A stretch of DNA of 64,000 bases from Macropodus opercularis. Its lineage: Eukaryota > Chordata > Actinopteri > Anabantiformes > Osphronemidae. The notes below the pieces were generated by a model that had not been told where the DNA came from, made no database searches, and worked only from the letters and a program-made list of their open reading frames with translations. A program made the translations under genes and the position numbers. Position 1 is the stretch's first letter; every line of letters begins with the position of its first letter. Positions 46,901-58,100 of the stretch are shown here, piece after piece. Location: assembly GCA_030770545.1 (NCBI GenBank), contig CM061090.1, positions 11,549,501 through 11,613,500 of the forward strand. The letters run 5' to 3'.

Positions 46901-47438
46901 TTATTCCCAGGGTTGGTAAGGGAAAGGATTATTAGTAACAGCACCCTTGACTAAAAGATACAATTCTAAATTTGAAATAACAATATAGATGAATAGAAAT
47001 TCAGAACTCAGGGCCCCATCTACGATCAGATCTGATAGGGGGGCTACATTACGTTACTTTATAATGTTAAATGTGTTGCTATAACAGAGGTTGACTTGAC
47101 TCTATTACACTTATTCACCTGTGGAACCTCTTGGAGTCCACAGCTGCCCTCAGCACCCATGCGATGAGCGGCACCCCGGCCAGAACCTTGATGTTCTTCA
47201 GCGGGATCCCTTTGCTTCCTCCTCTGGCCAGGATCAGGGCAGCGACGTGTCTCTGCGGGACATCGGTCCGCTCACCGTCGTCAGATCTTTGTCTTCCACG
47301 GCTCGGCTTCTTTGTGCGGGGGGGTCCATCCCGCTCCCCGTTGGCTCTGCGGGCTACGTGTCCTTCCCCACAGATCTGCTTGGCTGCGGGTCCGTCCTGC
47401 TCGTCGCGCACCGCGGCGCCTCTCCTCTTAGCAGGCAT
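43923..47438 (-). pseudogene. cmas: CMP-sialic acid synthetase, copy 3 (splice sites lost)
   Basis: Exons 1-3 (47438-47119, 45566-45424, 45338-45183), 5 (44774-44680), 6 (44577-44406) and 7 (44328-44163) keep open frames and borders. Exon 4 (about 44974-44856) has lost its 5' end with the AG acceptor: CTTCTAG followed by CCGCTGAG in copy 1 is here CTTCTAAACC. Exon 8 (43923-about 44095) has lost about 105 bases with its acceptor and first codons; the reading frame to the stop remains. A normal mRNA cannot be spliced, so this is probably a pseudogene, though young, because no exon has an internal stop. Exon 5 carries the same DVALDIDWSV form as copy 1. Confidence 0.82.
45904..46640. other. Long intron 1 of cmas copy 3
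   Basis: Intron 1 is about 1.55 kb here, against about 1.0 kb in copy 1 and about 0.25 kb in copies 2 and 4. The extra segments contain only simple AT- and T-rich sequence and no gene-like frame. The parts shared with copy 1 (for example around 46330-46500) run in the same order. Confidence 0.5.
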
Positions 47439-47929
47439 AACGACTGAGAGGAGGAAGCCGTTGAGCTGTCGCTGTTAAAACTTTTAGATCTGCAACTATG
47501 GTCACGGGGATACGGGTATGAAGGAACATTTCCACATCTGCTTCGACTTTCTGGTCTTTACATTGTAATACTGCTCCCTTTGAAGCACACACAGTTCTCA
47601 ATTTGTTTACAAGTGCACTTGTGTAAATATTAATGTATACAGTATATTATTATGAAACATCTTAATTTGATTCCCATTTCATAGAGACTGTCAGAAAAAC
47701 AATTCCTTCACAACTGGGTATTTGATTGAATATGGATTATTCTTTATAGTCTATAGTCTTGAATATACATCTTCCAGTTAACATGTTAGACAATGTGATT
47801 GATCACTGTACAAGTTTAAAAAACAGTTTTGTCAACAATTACTTTCTTCTTTTTTTTTCTCGTAGAGAATATACTACGTGACGATTACGGAGTTTTTTGT
47901 ATTGTATGACACATCCTTCCTTAGGCGAG

Positions 47930-49810
47930 TAACCATATCTGTGAACAGAAGCATTGACTGAATGAATAAGGAAATAGGAAAACGCGGTAAGATACTGTAA
48001 CGTTTGTACTTGTGTACATCTCACGTTTTAACCCTCTGTTCTGCCACCGGCCAGTCGATGTCAACGTCTATGTCCACACTGTACTCTGGCTGCATCTCGT
48101 AGTAACCAACCTTACCACCCTAGCAAGACAAAAACAGGATAGAGACACTGTAGGAGAAGGCACATGTGTCACTGCTACATACAGTGAGAAAAATGTCAAC
48201 AGAACCTCATTCACCTGCAGACGTCCGTTTTCCACAATAGCTTTGGTGGTGAAGTAGAAGGAGCCATTCTCACACAGCTCTCCTTTCCAGTCCTGCCGTC
48301 GTGGCCGGTTGGCTGGGTCCAGATTTAACGGCTCAGTGGCTATAAGGGTGAAGGGAAAACGTTAAAATCAATGGGACAATTTACACCGTTTGCTTAAAAC
48401 CTCATAGGCCTGAACTTTGTTCATGCAAGTACGCAAATGTAGATTTTCCACATTGTTCTCTGTGTCACATGAAAACTCCTAAAGCAGAGCAGATAAAACA
48501 CTCTGGTAAAGCAGGCACGAGCTGAAGTCTGAACATTACCTCTGGGGGAACTGTAACATGAAACATTAGAAAATATCTGAGTCCATCTGCTTCAGGTAGC
48601 TCTTGCTTTAAAGCCTGACAGACCAGTTAAACAGCGGCTTAGAGGAACGTGTTCCTAGAAACAGACGGAATCCGGGTACACTGTACAGCCGGAAAGCAAC
48701 TGGAAATGACTACACTGATATTACTTGATTAGGTGTAACAAGCAGCCTGCAGTAGTAGCTATTCCGCTGTCATAGCAACGCTCATTACATTTCAATACTG
48801 AGGAATCATTTTAAGGGCCCTTAAACTGAAGTACCTCTAATCAATGTGCAGCCAAAACTACACAACAAGTTTGTAGATTAAATCTTTTACTGTTTACAAA
48901 TACTCTGGACCACGTTCAGTGCACAACAACAACCCTGTGTCCGTCCACTCACATCCTTCCTTGACCTCCTTCCAGCGGAACAGGTGTCTCCTGACCACAG
49001 AGAACACGGAGTCATAGCCTTCTCTCGTGATCTTGTCCAGGGCCTCCTCCAGGTGGTACGGGTGGAGACACGGGGACGTGGCCTGGATGTTAGCTAACAC
49101 AGTCACCTCTGTGGAAGCAAAGTCAACAAAGCTGCTTTATCTTCTACTCTTTGTCACTAATTAAACAGATACATGTTGGACGTACTTTTGTGGTGATGGA
49201 GGAACTCCTGAATGGCTTCCAGGGATGTTGAGGAGTCTCTGGAGACTTCAGGACTCCTGCGATGGACCTGAGCCCCCCAGTCTTTGGCCACCTTCTCAAT
49301 GTCATCGTGGTCTGTGGACACCCACACACTGAGGCCAAAGGAAAGACACGAGTCTCATTCACTCTATTACATTCACACTTTGTATGTATGTGTAAACCCA
49401 CGAATATATTCAGGACCAGTACATTATGAGACTGTTATTAGCAGGAAAGAAAAGATGTTTGAACTACACAAATCTATAGACAGAGGATTATATTGATGTC
49501 ACGTTACTTTATAATGTTCAGTGTTGCTATAACAGAGGTTGACTTGACTCTATTTCTTAATTATTCACCTGTCGAACCCCTGAGAATGCAAAGCCGCCCT
49601 CAGCACCCATGCGATGAGCGGCACCCCAGCCAGCTCCTTGATGTTCTTCAGTGGGATCCCTTTGCTTCCTCCTCTGGCCAGGATCAGGGCAGCGACATGT
49701 CTCTGCGGGACATCGGTCTGCCCTTGTCTTCTACGGCTCAACTTTGTGCTGGTAGATCCATCCTGCAACCGATGTGATGTTTTCTCTCTGCTTTGGTTCT
49801 GAGGCAGCAA
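47930..49810 (-). pseudogene. cmas: CMP-sialic acid synthetase, copy 4 (3'-truncated)
   Basis: Exons 1 (about 49757-49569), 2 (49328-49186), 3 (49108-48953), 4 (48339-48215) and 5 (48119-48025) are recognisable with splice borders. Only the first few bases of exon 6 remain at 47930-47936, after which the sequence is unrelated, so the C-terminal third of the synthetase domain and the HAD-like domain are missing. Exon 1 keeps ALILARGGSKGIPLKNIK, but its normal basic N-terminus is replaced by unrelated sequence, and the open frame starts by chance at 49810. Exon 5 has DIDVDIDWPVAEQRVKT, a mix of the copy 1 and copy 2 forms. Non-functional. Confidence 0.85.
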
Positions 49811-50000
49811 AGTGGTTACATAGAGGGATTATAATCTAATCTGAGGCGTTTTAACGTAGAATGAAACACTACCGCTTCGTGTTTCTCCATTATTTTCTTA
49901 CACGAGCGAACAGGACATTTCTTCAATGAGGAAACAACTAGAAAGAGAAAGCGAGGGAAGAATAACAGCAAAAAGTCTAAGTGGAGAGAAGTTAAATTTG
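49771..50000 (+). repeat. Direct duplication, left copy
   Basis: About 230 bp that match 52003-52239 in the same orientation with few changes (starting GATGTGATGTTTTCTC). It replaces the true upstream part of cmas copy 4 exon 1. Confidence 0.8.
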
Positions 50001-50170
50001 CGGCGCCCTGGCCAGCACCTTGATGTTCTTCCGCAGGATCCGTTTGCTTCCACCTTTTTTGCCGCGTCCGTTCTTAGTCATAACGACTGAGAGGAATCAA
50101 CGCTAGAAAGAAACGACGCTGTTAAAACATAAAGAGCGAAACCAAGGTCACGTAACACGGATATGAAGGA
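50001..50170 (-). pseudogene. cmas exon 1 fragment (copy 5)
   Basis: CTTGATGTTCTTC and TTCTTAGTCATAACGACTGA recall exon 1 and leader of the other cmas copies, but the middle of the exon (from LARGG toward the basic N-terminus) is deleted. Nothing else of the gene follows. It marks a fifth, nearly erased unit. Confidence 0.75.
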
Positions 50171-50385
50171 ACAGTTTTTCTTCCAGTGATGAGGTGCATT
50201 ACCGCTACCTACTAATTTAAAAAAAACACCTACACTCTACTTATTAGTCCTGTGTCTTTCAGAAATGTCCGCAGTGCTCTGTAACTCCATGGTACCGCTT
50301 CATCTACGACTCTTTGGTCTTTACGTTGTATTACTGCCCTCTAACGGTTGGAGGCCCACACAATACTCAATTTGTTTAAAAGTGC

Positions 50386-50700
50386 ATTTGTGTAAATATT
50401 CATGTACACAGTATATTATTATGCAATGATCTTAATTTAATTCCCATTTCATAGAGACGGTCAGAAAAACAGTTCCCTCACAACTTGGTCGAAGGGAAGA
50501 GAGGAGTGAAAATTGGGTATTTGATTAAATATGGATTTTTATTTCTGCTGAGGTTAATCACATGTATGTTAAGGAAGAACATACCTTCAAGTCTATAGTT
50601 GTGCCAGAGCATGAAAGGTGATTGTGACATTAGTAGAAACCTAGTTTGATTCCTGGAATTTTAACGGCAGAGCCTGACGGACGTGCTCTGCTTCGTGGCC
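50386..50700. repeat. Shared unit flank, unit 5 copy
   Basis: Nearly identical to 39914-40163 joined to 40960-41035, without the solo LTR. It supplies the empty insertion site for that LTR and the right border of the array. Confidence 0.8.
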
Positions 50701-52002
50701 GTGTCACCTTTATAGCCGTCACTGTTTCATCCAGCTTGACGAGTCCTTTAACTTGTTTCCTTTGCAGGTGTTTGATATATTTCCTTAGGGGGAAACTTTG
50801 CCACCAGTCAGTTCGGTTAACTACGTACCATAATATCACGAGTCTTTGTTGGTGACACATGCGGGCTCACACACAGGTATGTTACCTGACCAGTGTTACC
50901 ACTCACTGCTGAGAAAGAAGAAGTGCTGACCTTCATAGAATGGACACAACAAATGAAGAGAATCGAAAGTAAAAAGCTACAATAAGTAGGTCGGTAGAAG
51001 CATCCTCCTGCACAACTTGTCTAACAAAGACTAGGAGTGGCTCATATATACAATTCACAACTCTAAAATGTTATACATGTTAGTTTTACACATGCTGTGA
51101 TTGGACTTATGATGCAAATTAAAGGTTTAATTGCTGATCCATGTTATCCAGGACGCTTCACCTCATGTGCTGCACAGCAAGCAATCTACGAAGGAAACAA
51201 TAACGTCTAACTTTAACTTTCACTTATTACAAATTAATGTCTTTTCCTGCCATACAGTAGGTTTTTATCAGGATCACATCACATCAGTTTTTCACAGTTG
51301 TTTTGAACTTCACACTGCATAAATAAACTAGTTTTCCAGAGGTTTGTGCATTTTCTGGTGTTTGGTGTTTCTTTCACGATTAAATTCTTCCTCCAACACC
51401 ATGAACTGCAGGCTAAAGATCAGAACCAACATTTAAACGTCCTATTTCATAACGCAAACACTGAGAACTCCTCATATACTACATACCTATGTCCCAGCTT
51501 TGTGGTGAGTCAGAAGTAGAAATGTCTTTTATATTTAATTCACTGCACAGGTATGAATTATTCCGTCTTTGTCTGGATGTTGCTTGGCTGCAGTATTAGT
51601 TAAATATCAGCTACATCTGCAAAACCACGTAGTAGTTAAAAAAAACAAAGAACTGTCATTTAATATGTTAATCTATGTATGACCTTTTTTGTAATTTGTT
51701 TACTTCATGTCCTGTAATTATTACAAAACGCAATCGAGCTATTTTGATTCCTGCGTGAGGAAACACCACACATTCCTACCTGTCAGTGTTATTATAGATG
51801 TCATCAACAGGAGGCGCCACACATTTTCCACAGGGCCTGAATATGGGTGTGAGCTGCACGTGGGATGGAGAAATATGCCCACATCACTTCTACCTTCCGT
51901 CAGTCAGGGCTCTTCAAACAGCTGCTCCGGTTGTTCAGCTTTTGGCATCTGCAAAGACCTATTAAATGTCAAATTCGTCATCAGTTTCACAATGCGCCCA
52001 GA
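50701..52002. other. Gene-free stretch right of the array
   Basis: AT-rich, no exon-like frame with family resemblance, no clear repeat that I recognise. Short open frames here look random. Confidence 0.4.
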
Positions 52003-52239
52003 GATGTGATGTTTTCTCCCTGCTTTGGCTCTGAGGCAGCAAAGTGGTTACATAGAGGGATTATAATCTAATCTGAGGCGTTTTAACGTAGAATGAAACA
52101 CTACCGCTTCATGTTTCTCCATCATTTTCTTACATGAGGCAACAGGACATTTCTTCAATGAGGAAACAAATGGAAAGAGGAAGAGAGGGAAGAATACCAG
52201 CAAAAGAGACAAGGTCTAAGTGGAGAGAAGTTAAGTTTG
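52003..52239 (+). repeat. Direct duplication, right copy
   Basis: Second copy of 49771-50000. It has a few base changes and short gaps. Here it is not joined to any cmas sequence, so this is probably the source and the copy at 49771 the derivative. Confidence 0.8.
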
Positions 52240-54640
52240 CCTCTCATGCAGATTGAAATTCACACATTCAGTCTCATTCAGGATTAAGGGACAAGAAGAA
52301 GGGAAACATCCTCAGTCGCACACGACATATCATTAAGTCACGAGAAAGAAGGTGAAAGGCAAAAAAACAAACAGACGAAAGTTTCGATGACAGTTAGGAA
52401 GGCGATGTAAAGAAAAGAAGGGCTGGGAGGGAGCGGGGACGCTCACTAGCCAGACTACTCCAACAGCCCGGGTGGCATACCGTTCATTCACTGCACCACC
52501 CCTCTCGTTAGGCTCCTTTCTAAATGGCTCTGAATTCTTCAACCTGCTCTATTTGTTTTGTATTCTCACAGTTTATTTTGGACACTAGAGTTTGTTTATG
52601 TGCACATGTTAATGTAAAGTCTTGGTGACAAGTGAGAGAGAGACACGTCACCACAAGTACAGAGAAACAATGTGATACTAACGAGCGAGTGGAACAAGGG
52701 ACAGTCATTTGAATCAAAGCAGGATTTTAGCATCAAACTGAAGACATGGTTAATATAAATATAAATATAAATACATATTACACAGGTGAACATAAGCTCT
52801 TTACCCTTGATCAACAGTCCTGGTACATTGTTGACATAAATGCAGTACTAAAGCAAAAGTGAAACTATTTGCCTAAAAATACTCCAGTACAAATATAATG
52901 TACTATAAACAAGTCAAAGCTTTTATTTGTACAAAATTAAAAGTACTTCTGACAAATAGTGGAGGGCTGTGATGAACAACATACATCAAAATTCAAATTT
53001 AAAGGCAATGAATACAAAGCTAAATAGACACCAATCTCATATCCATCAATCCAGTTTACTAAGCATTGTTCCTATGCCACATCAGAAATGAATAGACGTA
53101 TACGAATATAGGACGTCAGCACCATTATGTCCAGTGGCTCTGGGATAAACACGGACTCTGGTATGTCCTGTCTGTTAATTGATATTCAAACATGGCCCTA
53201 AATGTTTGGATTTTTAATAAATCTATTTACTTTTAAAACACTATTTTTCAGAGTTAAGAAAAGAACAAGCTACGTCAATACATAAATGCCTGTCAGAGGA
53301 ACATCTAGATTCACAGAGACCCAAAAAAACACGAAACCGCTGCTGTGATGGACCTTCAGAAAGGCTGGATACAGTCGAACCTCACTTCTGTGTCTCAGGT
53401 CTATTACAAAGAAAGACAAGGGCCCCACAGAGAAGCGGAGGGGGGCTGTGAACACACACAGCAGGGCAGGAAGGTGTGGCTGACCCCCCGATGAGACATT
53501 TACATGTCTACAGCGTCCGTCATCTTACGCGTGATATTAAACTAATGAAGTAGTTGCAGCAGTGGCACTACTGCAATCCTGATTAAATCCACCGTAACCA
53601 GCAGACAAGTAGAAATTACTTTCATGTGTCTGTTGTCTTTGAAACACTACAAACAAATTTAATCAATTCAACTGATCATTTTGTGCAACGTGGAATCCAG
53701 AATTTAAAACCCAATAGTCAGCTTCATGCTAAACATGCTTCTTATTAAAGCAAGTCCATCTGTGCTCGGTTTAACTTGACCCCTGTGTTTAAATGAACGC
53801 GTTCTTTGACTCCATCTCTGATATTCCACCTGGTGTGCACTGAAGCAAATTTGATATCAAAATTTCACATTTGAATGTGTCCTAATGTTTACCCATTTAT
53901 CCAGCACACACTTCCTCTTGATGTTCCCTACAGGACAGGAAGGCGGCACTGAAGCAAAGACACCTCGGTAAAGCCACAGTAAATCTACAGCATCTACTTT
54001 AACTCAATGCTTTCACACTTGTGAAGTTTAATGTACACTTAAAGAAACCTCTTGTCTGTGCTATTGTGCAAACGCCACAGTGTGAGCGGCCTGTGCAGGC
54101 CTGCACAGAAACGTGGCTCTGGTGATGCAGTATTTACATATTACGCAGCCCACAGAGGATGAAAGGGACCTTCTGTGCAGCAAAACAGTCCAAGAGGGAA
54201 TCACTGGCAAATAAATAGCAGGTCTGTGATGATAGTTGCCGATATTGAGTACAGGCAGCTAAAGGCTACACTGGTGGCCTGCGTTGATCTTCTATGTTTT
54301 ACTCCCAATCTAAAGGTCACCATGGATACGCCTCTGAATCCCAAAACGGACGCGAACGTAAACCGTTTCACGAAGCCACGCATCTACTGGATGTGGCTGA
54401 ACTTATCAAACACATTCTGACGGTTGCGGATCACACGAGGCAAAGTGTGTCTTCACCTCCGGTTTTCATCTTTTCCTTGTTCTGTCCACCGTCCCCCACA
54501 CCTTTCAGTGGAATGGAGAAGAGGTGGGGAGCGAGAGAAAAGGAAAGACTGAAACAGATAGCGAGAAAGGAGGGGTAAACCGGTTCAGCAGGTATACTCG
54601 GGCCTAACCCAGGCTCTCCGGCTTGTTGTCACCGTTATTT
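52240..54640. other. Gene-free stretch upstream of ovol1
   Basis: About 2.4 kb with no convincing exons on either strand and no transposon that I can name. A short A/T repeat (ATATAAATATAAATAT, near 52755) is the only simple structure. It could contain enhancers of ovol1, but nothing in the sequence proves this. Confidence 0.4.
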
Positions 54641-54689
54641 CTGAGGCGCATGCGCGCTGCTGCCAGTTTCCTGCTTTTAAATAGTACCT

Positions 54690-55136
54690 GTGCTGCTTTT
54701 TGACCCACCTCTGTCGACTGCGTGCACGCGCGTGTGTGTGAGATCAGGACTATCTGCCGTTTTTTCTCGCCCGCTCTGTTACCCACTCTCACACACACTC
54801 CCGTTATCCGGCGCAGGAGGTGGATTCGTCTTTACCTGTCGGCTCGCTCACCTGAGAGGACTCACCTGTCCCGCCGAAAACACTTTCCTTTACTTATCGG
54901 ACCAGCGAAAGGCGAGAACCAGGTTTACAACAAGGTGCGCGAAGGGAAGGAGGGAGATAAAACAATCCACATCTTGCGAAACGAGTAGAGGAGCGAAGAG
55001 GAAGGGAAACGGGACCGACACCTTCCATTTTTGGTCCCGCTTCGCAGGTTTCTGCTGTTGTAACCTTCCCTTGCAAATAAGACGCGATAACCGGCGTCTT
55101 CGCAACTGCACCAGAAGGACACAAGAGCAATTAAAC
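54690..55136 (+). promoter_or_regulatory. Likely promoter and 5' leader of ovol1
   Basis: CpG-richer than its surroundings, with GCATGCGCGC at about 54649 and a TTTTAAATAG stretch just after it. The open frame that runs from 54690 through the ATG at 55137 continues into intron 1 and is not a longer protein; the SNAG peptide must be N-terminal to work. Start of transcription not determinable. Confidence 0.45.
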
Positions 55137-58100
55137 ATGCCGAGAGCTTTTTTGGTGAAGAAGACGAATGCGTCGCCGGGAAAGCGGAACTGGAGCGAAC
55201 TCCCCGATCATAAGCGAGGGGACGTCTACATCCCAGGTGAGTCCACGCTGCTGAAACGAGCCACATCTGCTGCTTTAAAAGCAGCCAAAGGGCGAGAAAT
55301 GGCGGGTTCCGCTGCGCCTTGTTTGCGCATTTACGCAAAGATTTGTGTGTTTAGTACGAGTCTTGGATTGAGCAGGACTGAATGGCGGGCATGGGTGATG
55401 GAAGTGATTGTAACGGGGCGGCTGCACTCAGGGGCCACCGAATAACGGGAAACGCCGCGGGCCGTGAGGGAAGAGCACTGCGTTCAGTGGGCAGTTGCGC
55501 ATTTTGTGTCGTTTGGCCTGTTTAATGTTTGATTTGCGCCAAAACAAAGTCGCCAAATTAATTTGATTCAAATTGAATTGACAAACCAGTAGACTATAGA
55601 CACAATGTGAATTATGAGACAAATGGTATTGTTTTTGCAGTTTGTTTTGATATCCGTCATGTAGCAGCTCTGGTGTTTGTTGGGGCCTATAAACTTATCA
55701 GACGGGCCCGTTGCTTTCACATACCGACCTTCAACCCCTGATTGCAGCTTTCTTCCTTGTACAGCTGAGCACTAAATTGACTTAAACTCAAATATAGGCC
55801 TAATATATTTTCTACACTTTCAGCTGTGGGCTGCATAAAGGACTGTGATTTATGAATAGTGGTAGTTCTGGCATCTATAAATAAATAGAAATGGGCTAAA
55901 TGCGGCCTCATACTAGGAGTCACCGCGAGCAGTATAATAACAGCTGTGTGTTAACATTATTGCCCCATAAATTAATGTTTTCTCATTAAGGCGCAGTAAC
56001 TGAAAGGTGCGTTTACTTGTCTCGACTTTGCCGCCGACTTTGCATTAAAATGACAAACCCACCTCTTAACCCACGTCTGCTTCTGTCTCCCCCTCTCTCC
56101 TGGAGAACAATCCCCATTGTTGCCATCGGCGGAGTTTTTTTTATTGTAAGACCACGTCGGTATCAGATAACAAGTAACGGACTACACCCTAAACCCAAGC
56201 CTGTGTGTCGCTCCCCCTCCCCCCGCCAGTGTGTGTGTGTGTCTTTCCCCTCATCCCATCACCGTTAACTTTTAATCATTGACTTTTACATCCTCTCTGA
56301 AACCGGAACACTTGAATGAACGAAGTCGCGGGTATTTTCAGGTTTCAGGCAACTAATAAGTGAATGAACGGTGTGAAATAATCATATTCACTCTACAAAC
56401 GAAGAAGCGCCTCAGGCCTTACATACAGCGCCCAGAGCCTTGAACGCGCAAAGAAAACAGATAATGAAACGTACCGTGATTTTTTTTTTAAAACACAGGT
56501 TAACTCCTTTAACACTGGCTCCTAGTTAGCAGCTAAACTTAAAACCAAGACGGGGAATGAGTTGCATTCAATTACAGTAACGTACTTTCCCGGATAAGCG
56601 TGTTATTTCCCATAAGCTCTAAAAGAAACTAAAGAGTAATTACGCATAGTTAACACTCCTTCACTCGTTACCAAACCCAGCAACGGTCTCAGCTAAACTT
56701 TGTGGTATGTGCCGTTACTTGATGTACCTGCCTGACGTGTGTTTTGTCTTACAAGACAAAACACACACACACAGCAAAGTATGATAATGGTAAGAGGTGT
56801 GTTAAATATCTTTATGAGATGTGAAATGTCATCAGTGTGGACAGTTGTCCTTGCGTGGGTGTGAGTACGCGACACAAACATGTGTGAGGACCTGTTTTGT
56901 AGGCCACCAGTCTCAAATAAGCCTCCATTTAGTTCAGAGCTGGTTTGGCTTTCGTATTTCCATTGTCACCCGTGTTTTACCAGTCACATCATTCAGTAGT
57001 TCACATAGATCATACTGAGAATTAATGAAACACAGCCATGAGGCATTTTATCTGGTGGTAACATCGGGTTGTTGCTTTTTTCAGAATTCAACAGTGTTTA
57101 GGCTGGTTTCATATTAGCATTTAAAGAATAGCTTGTCAGATAATAGTAATAAAGATTAGACTACGTTTAGAGATTAGACTACGTTTAGAGATTAGACTAC
57201 GTTTAGAGATTAGACTAGCTTCCTAAACACGAGGCCCCACATGCTGAGAGTGTGACACCCGAAACCCAATTACAGCAGTGAAGAACTGTACTAATCACAC
57301 GGGAGATGATCGTGGCTCTACAGCTGTGACATGGCCACTCGTGTAAATTAGAAGGAAACTTTCTGGGTCCTTCTAAACATGGGACGTGTCAGGTAGTTGT
57401 AGCTGTAGAGGAGCTGGATGAGCGGATTTTCTTCCCATCAAACACAACTGCTCGAGCTGGTTTACCCTGTTTCCAGTTTTTGTGTCAAGCTGCCAGTCTG
57501 CTGTGGAGCAAACATCCAAGCGGCATCAATCTTATCCCACAAGCTTCAACACAATAGGGAATAACTATTTTAATCTCCTAAAATGTCAGACTATTATTAC
57601 ACAAACTGCTGTTTATTAGATGGAAGGAGAAATGTAACGGACCTTACAGACAGTCTGCTGCTGCCTACACCTTTAGCAAACACACACACACACCCTGCGT
57701 TTGATAAAGTTATCGCTGCGTTGTTGACTCTTTGTTCCAGCTGAGCGTCATTAAACGGTTAGTGAGAAAATATTAAAGAGCTCAAACAGCACAGCTTTCT
57801 CCTCTCTTTGTCCACCCACCGAAGTAGAAACACTGGGGTATGTTTGAATCCCCTCACCCCACCTCCCAGATGCACACATACTACTCAAGCACACACACAC
57901 CCCTCATTCAGTTGCGAGCAGGGAAGGAGGGGTGAACAAACAATACGAGATGAGATTAAATGTCCAGCCAGCAGTAGTCGCCACAGAAACTATCGCCACC
58001 CAGGAATAATTAGGAAAGATGTCTAAACACGTGGGATATTCCGGAGTTGTCCCATCCCTTCGCCTTAAAACGAAGCCGTCTTCCCCTCACAAATCGTTGT

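Noticed and set aside
54690..55445. 251-residue open frame over the ovol1 start
   Set aside because: It joins 5' leader, exon 1 and intron sequence. The Ovo SNAG peptide begins at the ATG 55137 and the exon ends at a GT donor at 55237.
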